A stretch of DNA of 24,057 bases from positions 1 through 24,057 of the forward strand of contig PS015715.1 of assembly GCA_048213135.1 (NCBI GenBank), written 5' to 3'. The position numbers were made by a program, and so were the translations under genes. The notes beneath the pieces are model-generated. The model was not told where the DNA came from. It searched no databases and saw only the letters and a list, made by a program, of their open reading frames with translations. Every line of letters starts with the position of its first letter. Within the stretch, counting starts at the first letter, position 1. This document shows, one piece after another, positions 9,207-19,235 of this stretch. This DNA is from Reclinomonas americana ATCC 50394. Its lineage: Eukaryota; Jakobida; Jakobea; Jakobida.

Positions 9207-12200
9207 TTAAAGTTCCAGCGTAAAGTTGCCGCACGCCTCACGCACCGCCCGCATCACCTCGAGCACCTCCTGCGCCGTCGGTCGATCACGTCGCAGACTC
9301 ATGCATCGCATACCAATGGCGAACATGGCTTCCGCGATGCGCGGTGTCCATTCCACTCCCTCACCACTGTCCACGAGCTCCATGACGCGCAACAAGTCGG
9401 GCGAGTCGTCCCACTCCGTGGACCACTCGCCCACCGTCACCACGGGCTTGCCGGTGACCAGCTGCACCAGCACCACGCCCATGCTGTACACGTCGTGCTT
9501 TGGCATTGGACGCCGGGCGCGGTGAGCCAGTGGGTCCATGTAGTCCAGCGTGCCGGCAACAGCGGTTGACTGGCACACAGTTAGAACATAAGAGTCGGAA
9601 AGACAGGTGATGAGATGCAAACCTTGCCGACGGCAATCGATCGCGCAATGCCAAAGTCACCGAGGCACGGCTCGCACCGGTGATCGAGAAGCACATTGGC
9701 GGGTTTGATGTCGCGGTGCACCACCTCATTCTGCGAGGGAAGGTGGTGGGCAAATGCACGCCGAACCAGGAAGTGAGGGAGAGAGTGATAGGTGGGATAC
9801 AGAGAATACGAGAAACTGGGAGATTCAGGGACAGCAAGCAAGTGATTGGGTGGGTAAGTGGAGCACACGAGACACAGGAAGATGCAGGAACCAAATAAGA
9901 GAGAAGAGAGATAAAGGAAACGAAGACAGAAGAAGACAGGGTTAATAAACGAGTGACCAAGAGAGACGAGAGAAGATAGTGCAAGTGTACAAGGCAGTAT
10001 GCATGCAGAGGGTGAACAGGAGATGAAAATTGCGATCCATATCGTGCAAACACAGAGACAGAGGGTGGCACAGAGGGTGAATGGGAGATAGAGAAAGACA
10101 TCCACATCGTCCTTACCTTGTGCAAAAACGCGACAGCCTCGGCCAGTCCGAGACCAATCTGCACTCGTTGCACGACAGAGAGTGGTGCACGACCGACACG
10201 AAGCAGCAGGAGGTCCTCCAGGTTGGGAACTCTGCGCGCGTTCACACTGAGACGACGATGGAGAAAAGAGAGAGGGGTGCGGGGCACGCACTGCAGGGCC
10301 TTGTACACGAGACAGCGAGCCTTGTCGTCGCCCACCGAATAACCGACAAGAGGTATAATGCGACGGTCACGCAGACGTCCGAGGGTGGCCACCTGTGGGA
10401 AGGAATGAAGATGAGAAGAGGAGAAAGAGAGAGGGAAGAAAGCAAGAGAGAGAAAGAGACAGACCTCACTCTCAAACGATTCCATCGTCCACGGTGCATC
10501 GGGATCGAGCACTTTGATGGCCACATGCATCTCGCGAAGCAGGGTGATGAACACGGCACCTTGGCCGCCCTCGCCCACCTTCAGCCGTGGCGAGAATGAG
10601 TCGGTGGCGTGCACAATCTCAGGCCACTCGAAGCGCTGCACGGCGGTATCGACTGTGGAATGAGACGGAAGGGAAAGATGGAGAATAAATGAATGGTTGG
10701 AGAAGCACGAGGACAACAAGAGAGATGCACAGACCTTGGGCGAGGAGGAGTTCCTGTCGGAGCTGCGAGAGAAGATAGTCTTTCTCTTCCAGTTGCTGTT
10801 GCACAATGATCAGCTGAGCAGCAAACTCGTCCTTGTCACGCAATGCCACAGTCAGCTGGGATTCCAGCTGAGCTTGAGCTTGTTGCCATTCTGCATGGGC
10901 TCGCTGCAGTTGCGCGACTTGCTGTCGACTCTGGGCATCAGATTGCTGCAGTTGCGCAATGGTAGCGTCCCGTCGCTCCACCTCAACGCGAAGCTGTGCA
11001 ACTTGTTGCTGATCTTTGGCATGCGCCTCTTGCAACTCAGCGCTGGCTTGCTGCAGTTGAGCCACTATGTCTTCGTGTTCTCGTCGCCGTCGATCCCACT
11101 CTCGCTGTTGCTGCTGTCGCTCCTGCTGTGACGCGGCGAGATCGCGCCGGAGCTGGGCGTTGAGTGCGTCCTTGTCGGTGGCGTCGTCCATCACCTGCGC
11201 AGATGCAGAGTGCAAACATGATGAACAACGCGAAAGCACAGCAATATGACACAGTCTCTCACCTGGCGTGGCGGAACTGCAGGATTTGCAAGGCGCGTTT
11301 TGCAAGACAACACAAACAAACAAAACACGCATGGAGGCGTGTGAGTGGCAAAGAACACAAATCAACCATCTGTTCAAGAAAACATGGATATCTCACCTGC
11401 TGCTCGTGGTGGTGGTGGTGAAGAGGGATGGGAGATTTGTGGCTGTCGTTGTTGTGGGCGTGCTGGCTCTGCGTGTTTTTGCAGGGTGAGCACAAGCAGA
11501 GAATCACGCAAGGAGGAGTGTGTGCAACACGAAAATGAGATCACCTGCTGGTGGCTGTGGTGGTGGAGGCGGAGAGGGAGGTTGTGGGGGTTGTTGTGGT
11601 GGAGGTGTTCGTTGCTCTGCAGCGAGACGGTCGAGCAACTCGGCCACATGTCGCTTGCCTGCGTCGCGTGCCATCTGAGCCGCCGTCTTGCCTTTCTTGT
11701 TGGCCATGGGAATGAGGTCGGGAAAGCGAGTGGCGAGGAGTTGCACAACGTCTACGTGGCCATTGTAGGCAGCGCAGTGCAGCGCAGTCCACTGGTCTCT
11801 TTTGGTGACCGCCCGCACCATCTCCGGCGGACATCGTCGCTCATCGGCCAGCAACCACTCCACCACTCGAAGCCGGTCATTCCTGACAGCCAACATCAGT
11901 GGCGTCCAGCCATAGTCGGTGACCATTTGCGCGAGTTGACGCCCGACACCACTCTCCTCCCACAGATACTCCAACACAGAGAGTTGGCCTTGCTGAGCGG
12001 CATTGAGAAATGCCGAGCCGCCATACTTATCCATCTCCTCTCTCTTCAGCAGTGTCTGTGCACCCTCACGCGCCACCAACTCGCGCAGTGCCTTCACATC
12101 GCCATCCCTCGCCATCTCATAAGCTTTCTTCCACCTCTGTTGTTGACTGCCCAACGAGCAACAATCGTCAGAGAGAGTCAGAGAGGAGAAAGAGAAAGCC

Positions 12201-12240
12201 AGAAACAAACACACCTGTCACTGCCCTGTGCTGCACCCAT
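9207..12240 (-). CDS. Array copy C: ankyrin / coiled-coil / TKL kinase, 682 residues
   Basis: Predicted exons in transcription order: 12240-12215, 12146-11545, 11468-11397, 11286-11273 (14 nt), 11194-10735, 10652-10465, 10392-10292, 10231-10117, 9730-9623 and 9569-9207 (TAA). The joined frame is open. The N-terminus reads MGAAQGSD; Gly2 with a small residue at position 6 fits the N-myristoylation pattern, unlike copies A, B and E, which start MSA. The coiled coil is exactly seven residues shorter than in B (the ANGQLQQ-type heptad is absent), and one linker Pro is missing. Kinase residues are complete: Lys438, HRD Asp533, DFG Asp551. The C-lobe exon starts STAVAGTLDYMDPLAHRAR, shared with D and unlike A/B (STPAAGTPDYLDPLALRAR). 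The intron after exon 8 has the strongest donor of the set (GTAAGG). Predicted active cytoplasmic or membrane-associated kinase. Confidence 0.85.
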
Positions 12241-12821
12241 CTCTCTCTCTCTTATCTGTGTGTACGTGCGTTCGGGTAGAATCGCAACTCGCGATTCATA
12301 TGACACGCACAGGACAGCTAGCTCTCAGTCACTCACACACGACACAGAGTGAGCGAGACACAGACGCACACGCGCGTAAGAGAGAGAGTGTGCCTCTCTG
12401 TCTGTGCTCTCTCTCTCTCTCTCTCTCTCTGCACAACAGCGAAGAATGGAGAGATACATCAAGAGCAAGATCCTTCTCGGAGAGGGAACTTATGGATATG
12501 TGTACAGGGTACTGTGTCTTTCCACACTCCTAACAAACATGCATACATACAGAGAGAGAGAGAGAGAGAGTGAGTGAGTGATTCAGAGACAACTCGCATG
12601 CATTCTGTGATCAACCAATCAATCAGCGCAAGAGTCACTCTCTCTCTCTCTCTCTTTCTCTCACACTCATTTCCTCCCTGAATCCAACTCACTTGCTGAC
12701 CTTCGCACATCTCCCATCTATTTTCGTCTCGCATTTCCACACCCTCACTGATGATACACTCGACACTCTCAATGCTGAGCTCTCTCCCCCTCCCTCTCCT
12801 TCTTTGCAAGCTTGCTTTCAC
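12241..12821. promoter_or_regulatory. Array spacer C/D: putative promoter region with intact CDK-like exon
   Basis: It has the same block order as the other spacers: GACACGCACAGGACAGC near 12302, AGTGAGCGAGACACAGACGCACAC near 12350, a CT run near 12408-12430, the CDK-like exon, a GA run, ATCAACCAATCAATCAGCG, and CTGAATCCAACTCACTTGCTG before the copy D 3' end. The leader immediately before the ATG (TGCACAACAGCGAAGA) is the same type as in spacer A/B. Confidence 0.5.
12446..12508 (+). pseudogene. Orphan first exon of a CDK-like kinase (intact form, second copy)
   Basis: It encodes the same 21 residues as the exon at 5136 (MERYIKSKILLGEG, then GTYGYVYR) and has the same GTACT donor. The nucleotide differences are synonymous: GGC to GGA in the loop Gly codon and ACA to ACT in the Thr codon. 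No further CDK exons follow before the copy D 3' end. Retention of the peptide despite silent changes is notable but rests on very few sites. Confidence 0.72.
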
Positions 12822-15800
12822 TTAGAGTTCCAGCGTAAAGTTGCCACACGCCTCACGCACCGCCCGCATCACCTCGAGCACCTCCTGTGCCGTCGGCCGA
12901 TCACGTCGCAGACTCATGCATCTCATGCCGACGGCAAACATGGCTTCCGCGATGCGCGGTGTCCACTCCACTCCCTCACTGCTGTCCACCAGCTCCATGA
13001 CGCGCAGCGAGCCGGAGCGATCCCACTCCGTGGACCACTCGCCCACCGTCACCACCGGCTTGCCGGTGACCAGCTGCACCAACACCACACCCATGCTGTA
13101 CACATCGTGCTTGGGGAGTGGACGACGGGCGCGATGAGCAAGCGGGTCCATGTAGTCCAGAGTGCCGGCAACTGCGGTTGACTGCACAAGGAAAAGTGAG
13201 AGATCGCGACAGAGAGAACGGATGCAAGGCAACAAACCTTGCCACCGGCAATGGATCGCGCAATACCAAAGTCACCAAGGCACGGCTCGCACCGGTGATC
13301 GAGGAGCACATTGGCGGGTTTGATGTCGCGGTGCACCACCTCATTCTATGAGGGAGTGGGGAAATGAGAGGCACAGTACATGTATAAATATCACAAGGTA
13401 AAAAGAGGACACTACATAGGTGGAAGCAGGGAGAAGCGGGAGACTGAGATACCAAGAGCGATAAAGAACTGCAGCATAGAGAAAGAGAGTGCGAAAGAAA
13501 AGGCGAGACGACTTGCATATATCAGAAGGGAACGGAAGACACAGAACACGGCAGGAAACCGTAGGGGTCACGAGAGACTGAGATAAAACAAAAGAGATAT
13601 GAAACTGCAGCATAGAGAAAAAGAGTGTGAAACAGAAGGCACGACGATTGGTGAGAAACAAAGACTGCAATCTTTATCGAACACACACCTTGTGCAAGAA
13701 AGCCACAGCCTCGGCCAATCCGAGACCAATCTGCACTCGTTGCACGACAGAGAGTGGTGCACGACCGACACGAAGCAGCAGGAGGTCCTCCAGGTTGGGA
13801 ACTCTGCGCGCGCTTCACAGTGAGGCGATGGTGGAGGAAGGAGAAAGAAGAGAGAGAGATGAGAAACGCACTGCAGGGCCTTGTACACGAGACAGCGTGC
13901 CTTGTCGTCGCCCACAGAGTAGCCGACAAGAGGTATAATGCGACGATCACGCAGACGTCCGAGAGTGGCCACCTTGTGAGAAAAGGAAGAAGAATGAGGA
14001 GAAAAAGAGAAGAAAGCAAGAGAGAAAGAGACAGACCTCACTCTCGAATGACTCCATCGTCCACGGTGCATCGGGGTCGAGCACCTTGATGGCGACGTGC
14101 ATCTCACGAAGTAGAGTGATGAACACGGCACCTTGGCCACCCTCGCCGACCTTCAGCCGTGGCGAGAATGAGTCGGTGGCGTGCACAATCTCCGGCCACT
14201 CGAAGCGCTGCACGGCAGTGTCGACTGAAGAATGAGACGGAAGGGATAGATGGAGAATAAATGAATGGTTGGAGAAGCACGAGGACAACAAGAGAGATGC
14301 AAAGACCTTGGGCAAGTAGGAGCTCCTGTCGGAGCTGCGAGAGAAGAGAGTCTTTCTCTTCCAGTTGCTGCTGCACGATGGTCAGCTGAGCAGCAAACTC
14401 GTCCTTGTCACGCAATGCAACAGTCAGCTGGGATTCCAGCTGAGCTTGAGCTCGCTGCCAATCTGCAAGGGCTCGTTGCAGTTGCTGCCGACTCTGGGCA
14501 TCAGATTGGTGCAACTGTCCGTTCGCTTGCTGCAGTTGCGCAATGGTAGCGTCCCGTCGCTCCACCTCAACGCGAAGCTGTGCAACTTGTTGCTGATCTT
14601 TGGCATGCGCCTCCCGCAACTCGGCGCTGCCTTGCTGCAGTTGAGCCATGATATCTTCGAGCTCTCGTCGCTGCCGATCCCATTCGTGCTGCTGCTGCTG
14701 TCGCTCCTGCTGCGTGGCGGCGAGATCACGCTGGAGCTGGGCGATGTGTGCGTCCTTGTCGGTGGCGTCGTCAATCACCTGCGCAGATGCAGAGTGCAAA
14801 CATGATGAACAACGCGAAAGCACAAGCGAGATGACACAGTCTCTCACCTGGCGTGGCGGAACTGCGTGTTTTCGCAGGGCGTGTTGTTGCAAGACATCAC
14901 AAACAAAGAAACACGCATGGAGGCGTGTGAGTGGCAAAGAACACAAATCAACCATCTTAACAAGACGACACGGAGATCACACCTGCTGCTCGTGGTGGTA
15001 GTGGTGGTGAAGAGGGAAGGGAGATTTGTGGCTGTCGTTGTTGTGGGCGTTCTGGCTCTGCGTGTTTTTTGCAGGGTGAGCACAAACAGAGAAGCATGGA
15101 GAAGTGTGTGCAACACGAAAATGACATCACACCTGCTGGTGGCTGTGGTGGTGGAGGCGGAGAGGGAGATCGTGGTTGTTGTTGGCGTGGTGGAGGTGCT
15201 CGTTGCTCCGCAGCGAGGCGGTCGAGCAACTCGGCCACTTGTCGCTTGCCACAGTCGCGTGCCCACTGAGCCGCCGTCTCGCCGTACTTGTCGACCATGG
15301 GAATGAGGTCGGGAAAGCGAGTGGCGAGGAGTCGCACAATGGCTTCGCGGCCATACTCTGCAGCCCAATGCAGTGCAGTCTCCTGGTTTCCTTTGTCGAC
15401 CGCCCGCACCATCTCCGGCGGACTCCGTCGCTCATCGGCCAGCAACCACTCCACCACTTGCAGATGCCCTTTGACGGCAGCCTCCATCAGTGGTGTCCAG
15501 CCATTGTCGTCGCCCATTTGTGCGAGTTGTGGCCTGACGCCACTGTCCTTCCACAGATACTCCAACACAGAGAGATGGCCTCTGGAAGCGGCAAAGAAAA
15601 ATACAGACTGGCCGTAATGCATCTCCTCTCTCTTCAGCAGTGTCTGTGCACCCTCGCGCGCCACCAACTCGCGCAGTGCCTTCACATCACCATCCCTCGC
15701 CATATCCCATGCTTTCTTCCTCTGTTGTTGACTGCCCAACGAGCAACAATCGTCAGAGAGAGGCAGAGAGGAGAAGGGAGACGACAGAGACAAACACACA

Positions 15801-15830
15801 CATACCTGACACTGCTCTGTGCTGCACCCA

Positions 15831-15831
<1 letters not shown>
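12822..15831 (-). CDS. Array copy D: ankyrin / coiled-coil / TKL kinase, 685 residues
   Basis: Predicted exons in transcription order: 15831-15806, 15731-15133, 15057-14983, 14861-14848 (14 nt), 14778-14307, 14224-14037, 13972-13872, 13803-13689, 13345-13238 and 13181-12822 (TAA). The N-terminus MGAAQSSV again has Gly2 and fits an N-myristoylation pattern. Ankyrin segments include GHLSVLEYLWKDSGV, GWTPLMEAAVKGHLQVVEWLL and ETALHWAAEYGREAIVRLL. The coiled coil lacks three residues relative to B (VAQ in SRQQVAQLQ). The kinase keeps Lys442, HRD Asp537 and DFG Asp555. One residue is deleted in the C-lobe (WDRSGSLR for WDDSPDLLR). The C-lobe exon is closest to copy C, and the exon 8/9 intron repeat resembles copy A. 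Predicted active. Confidence 0.85.
13346..13688. repeat. Intronic minisatellite in copy D (intron 8)
   Basis: The 343-bp intron has about two units related to those in A and B (ATATCAGAAGGGAACGGAAGA, ACCGTAGGGGTCACGAGAGA, AACTGCAGCATAGAGAAA). The copy C intron in the same position (9731-10116) is unrelated. This conflicts with the C/D relationship of the neighbouring exons. Confidence 0.7.
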
Positions 15832-15861
<30 letters not shown>

Positions 15862-15992
15862 GTCTGTGCGTTCGTGTGTATGTGAAGCTTGACCTTCATG
15901 ACACGCACAGGACATCTCTCAGTCACACGCGACACTGAGTGAGCGAGAGACAGACGCACACTCGCGTAAGAGAGTGTGCCTCCCTCGTCTGT

Positions 15993-16029
<37 letters not shown>

Positions 16030-16425
16030 ACTGTTTTTGACATCGGAATAATGGAGAGATGTATGAAGGCAGACTTTCACACAGAGGGAACATTATATGC
16101 ACAGAGTACTGTGTCACTCTCTCTCTCACACACACACACATAAACAAACACAGTTGAGTTAGAGAGTGATTCAGGGACAACTCGCATGCATTCTGTGATC
16201 AATCAATCAATCAGTGCAAGAGTCACTCTCTCTCTTTCTCTCTCTCTCTCGCACACACTCATTCTCTCACTGAATCCAAATCACTTACTGACTTTCGCAC
16301 ATCTCCCATCTTTTTTCGTCTCGCATTTCCACACCCCTTTCGTCTCTCACACTGATGATACACTCGACACTCACAATGCTGAGCTCTCACCCCCTCCTTC
16401 TCCTTCTTTGAAAGCTTGCTTTCAC
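15832..16425. promoter_or_regulatory. Array spacer D/E: putative promoter region with decayed CDK-like exon
   Basis: It holds two CT runs (15833-15858 and near 15995-16025), the GACACGCACAGGACATC and AGTGAGCGAGAGACAGACGCACAC blocks, and the GTTTTTGACATCGGAATA leader. The CDK-like relic, a CA run, ATCAATCAATCAATCAGTG and the block before the copy E 3' end follow. In E the downstream palindrome is changed to GAAAGCTTGC. Confidence 0.5.
16051..16109 (+). pseudogene. Decayed CDK-like first exon (spacer D/E)
   Basis: The ATG is present, but the frame reads MERCMKADFHTEGTLYAQS, so the glycine loop is lost. The DNA still aligns with the intact exon at 5136 (ATGGAGAGAT, then GAGGGAACAT). The donor is not preserved. 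Confidence 0.6.
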
Positions 16426-19235
16426 TTAGAGTTCCAGCGTAAAGTTGCCGCACGCCTCACGCACTGCTCGCATCACCTCGAGCACCTCCTGTGCCGTCGG
16501 TCGATCACGTCGCAGACTCATGCATCGCATGCCGATGGCAAACATGGCTTCTGCAATGCGCGGTGTCCACTCCACGCCATCCGCGCTGTCCACCAACTCC
16601 ATGACGCGCAACGAGTCGGGCGTTTCATCCCATTCCACAGACCACATGCTGATGGTCTTCACCGGCTTGGCAGTGACCAGTTGCACCAGCACCACACCCA
16701 TGCTGTACACATCGTAAAGGGGCAGTGAACAGCGGGAGCGGAGGGCTAGCGGATCCAAGTAATCCGGTATACCGGCGACAGTTGACTGGCACGCAGAGTG
16801 ACAGTGTCAGCACAGAGATAGGGAAGCCACAGAGAGAAGCAAACCGTGCGAGCTGCGATTGAACGTGCAATGCCAAAGCCACCAAGACACGGCTCGAAAC
16901 GGTGATCGAGAAACACATTAGACGGCTTGATGTTACGGTGCACCACATTGTTCTGCGAGGGAGATGGGTGGGGTGACAAGGAAATGTTAGGAAGGAACGC
17001 GAGAAGTAGTGAACATGACAGACAGAAAGAAACAGCCACATGAGAGCAAGGAGCGAAAGGGCAACTGAGAAAAGAAAAAGAAAAGCTGACCTCGTGCAAG
17101 AACGCTACGGCTTCGGCCAATCCCAGACCAATCTGCACTCTCTGGACGACAGAGAGGGGTGTACGGGCGGTACGAAGTAGCAGCAGATCTTTCAGGACTC
17201 TGCGTGTTCTACCAGTGAGACGCTGACTCAGAAGGGGGGAGATGAAGCAAACTCACTTAAGGGCCTTGTAAGCGAGACAGCGTGTACCGTCGCCGCGCAA
17301 CGAGTAGCCAACGACAGGAAGAATGCGGCGATGTCTCAGACGACAGAGAGAGGCAACCTGCGAGCATGAATTAATTGGCAATAAGCGTGGAGAGTAGAGT
17401 GAAGATATATGACAGGAAGAAGAGACACACCTTGTCCTCGAACGACTTCACCAGACGCAACCATTAGCAAAAAAGAGGGTGAAGGGAAAGAAGCATAGGA
17501 GAGGAACCACACACCTGACTGTCGAACGACGGCATCGCCCACGGTGCATCGGCCGCGGGGTCGAGCACCTTGATGGCCACATGCATCCCGCGAAGCAGAG
17601 TGATGAACACGGCACCCTGACTACCCTCGCCGACCTTCAGCCGTGGCGAGAATGAGTCGGTAGCGTCCACGATCTCGGACCACTCGAAAAGCTGCACGGC
17701 AGTGTCGACTGTGGAATTAGACGAACGATGGAGAATAAATGAACGGTTGGAGAAGCACGAGGACAACAAGAGAGATGCACAGACCTTGGGCGAGGGGGAG
17801 CTCCTGTCGAAGTTGGGAGAGAAGACGGTCTTTCTCTTCCAGTTGCTGCTGCACGGTGGTCAGCTGAGCGCTGAGGTCATCTAGGTCGGCCTGCAGCTGT
17901 GCGACTAGCTGCTGACTCTCAGTGTGAGCTTGCTGTACTTGAGTCTTCTCTTCTTGCAGCTGAGCGTTGGCTTGCTGCAGTTGAGCCACAATCATTTCGT
18001 GCTCTCGTCGTTGTCGATCCCATTCATGCTGCTGTTGTTGTCGCTCCTGCTGTGCGGCGGCGAGATCGCACTGGAGCTGGGCGATGAGTGTGTCCTTGTC
18101 GGTGACGTCATCGACCGCCTGCGTAGAGCAGAACGAGATAGCGAACAGTCACCAAACGTAAGTTTGATGAGGAACAAGTGGATCACAAGTAAACTAAAAC
18201 AGTCTCTCACCTGGCGTGGCGGAACTGCATGTTCTCGCAAACAAAGAAACAGGAGTGTGAGTGGCAAAGAACACCAATAAATCGTCTGTTCAAGACGACA
18301 CGGAGATCTCACCTGCTGCTCGTGGTGGTGGTGGTGGTGGTGGTGGTGGTGGTGGTGGTGGTGGTGGTGGTGGTGGTGGTGGTGGTGGTGGTGGTGGTGG
18401 TGGTGGTGAAGAGCGAAGGGAGATCTGTGGTTGTCGTTGCTGTGGGCGTGCTGACTCTGCGTGTTTTTTGCAGGGTGAGCACAAAACAGAGTATGGTGCA
18501 CGGAGGTGTACAAGACGAAGAATGATATCTCACCTGCAGGTGGCTGTGGTGGTGGAGGCGGAGAGCGAGGCTGTGGTTGCTGTTGGCATGGTGGAGTTAT
18601 TTGTTGCTCCGCAGCGAGGCGGTCGAGCAACTCGGCCACTTGTCGATGACGAAAGTCACGTGCTCTATCAGCCGCGGTCTTGCCATCCTTCCTGACCAGG
18701 GGAATGAGGTCGGGAAAGCGAGTGGCGACGAGTCGCACAATGGCTTCGCGGCCATACTCTGCAGCTATCTGCAGGGCAGTCGTCTGGTCAAATTTGGTGA
18801 CCGCCCGCACCATCTCCGGCGGACATCGTCGCTCATCGGCCAGCAACCACTCCACCACTTGAAGCCGGCCATTCGACGCAGCCACCATCAGTGGCGTCCC
18901 GCCATAGTCGTCGGCCATTTGTGCGAGTTGTGGTCCGACACCACTCTCCTCCCACAGATACTCCAACACAGAGAGATGGCCATTGAGAGCGGCATAGTAA
19001 TATGCCGAGCAGCCGTAATGCATCTCCTCTATCTTAAGCAGAGTGCGCGCGCCCTCACGCGCCACCAACTCGCGCAGTGCCTTCACATCGCCATCCCTCG
19101 CCATCTCCCAGGATCTCAGTCTCCTCTGCTGTTGACTGCCCAACAAGCAACAATTGTCAGAGAGAGTCAGACAGAAGACAGAGAAAGTCAGAAACAAACA
19201 CACTCACACCTGTCACTACCCTGTGATGCACTCAT
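16426..19235 (-). CDS. Array copy E: ankyrin / coiled-coil / TKL pseudokinase, 663 residues
   Basis: Predicted exons in transcription order: 19235-19210, 19135-18534, 18456-18313, 18224-18211 (14 nt), 18118-17785, 17708-17515, 17357-17257, 17199-17091, 16952-16845 and 16785-16426 (TAA). The frame is open throughout. The kinase domain keeps the loop GEGSQG and VAIK Lys420 but has lost catalytic residues: HRD is HRN (Asn515), DFG is GFG (Gly533), and the SFESE Glu at the start of alpha-C is Gln438. It is therefore predicted to be catalytically dead, though possibly nucleotide-binding. The coiled coil is only 111 codons against 160 in A and B. The Pro linker is expanded by a GGT/CCA trinucleotide repeat. 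The ankyrin exon is as long as in B and C and intact, so the gene looks maintained rather than decaying. An inferred role is a scaffold or regulator of the active paralogues. Confidence 0.84.
17431..17445 (-). other. Possible extra mini-exon or duplicated exon end in copy E
   Basis: Inside the intron between exons 6 and 7 of copy E, the minus strand reads AAG, then codons for SFEDK, then a GTGTGTC donor. This resembles the end of exon 6 (PSFDSQ, followed by GTGTGTG). If used, the 15-nt segment would insert SFEDK in frame before VASLCRLRH at the start of helix alpha-C. It may instead be the remains of a local duplication. No other copy has it. Confidence 0.35.
18322..18408. repeat. (GTG)29 trinucleotide repeat coding for poly-proline
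   Basis: Eighty-seven bases of perfect GTG/CAC repeat lie inside exon 3 of copy E. In the predicted minus-strand frame the codon is CCA, giving a run of nearly thirty prolines between SLRSS and RAAG. The other copies have only four to six prolines at this site. Confidence 0.93.

Noticed and set aside
18261-18695. Poly-Gly, poly-Val, poly-Thr and poly-His frames over the GTG repeat
   Set aside because: Only the minus-strand frame giving poly-Pro connects with the conserved exon 3 of the paralogues.
2409-19235. Transposon-driven origin of the array
   Set aside because: I saw no terminal inverted repeats, target-site duplications, transposase or reverse transcriptase. The introns are retained, so retrocopies are excluded.
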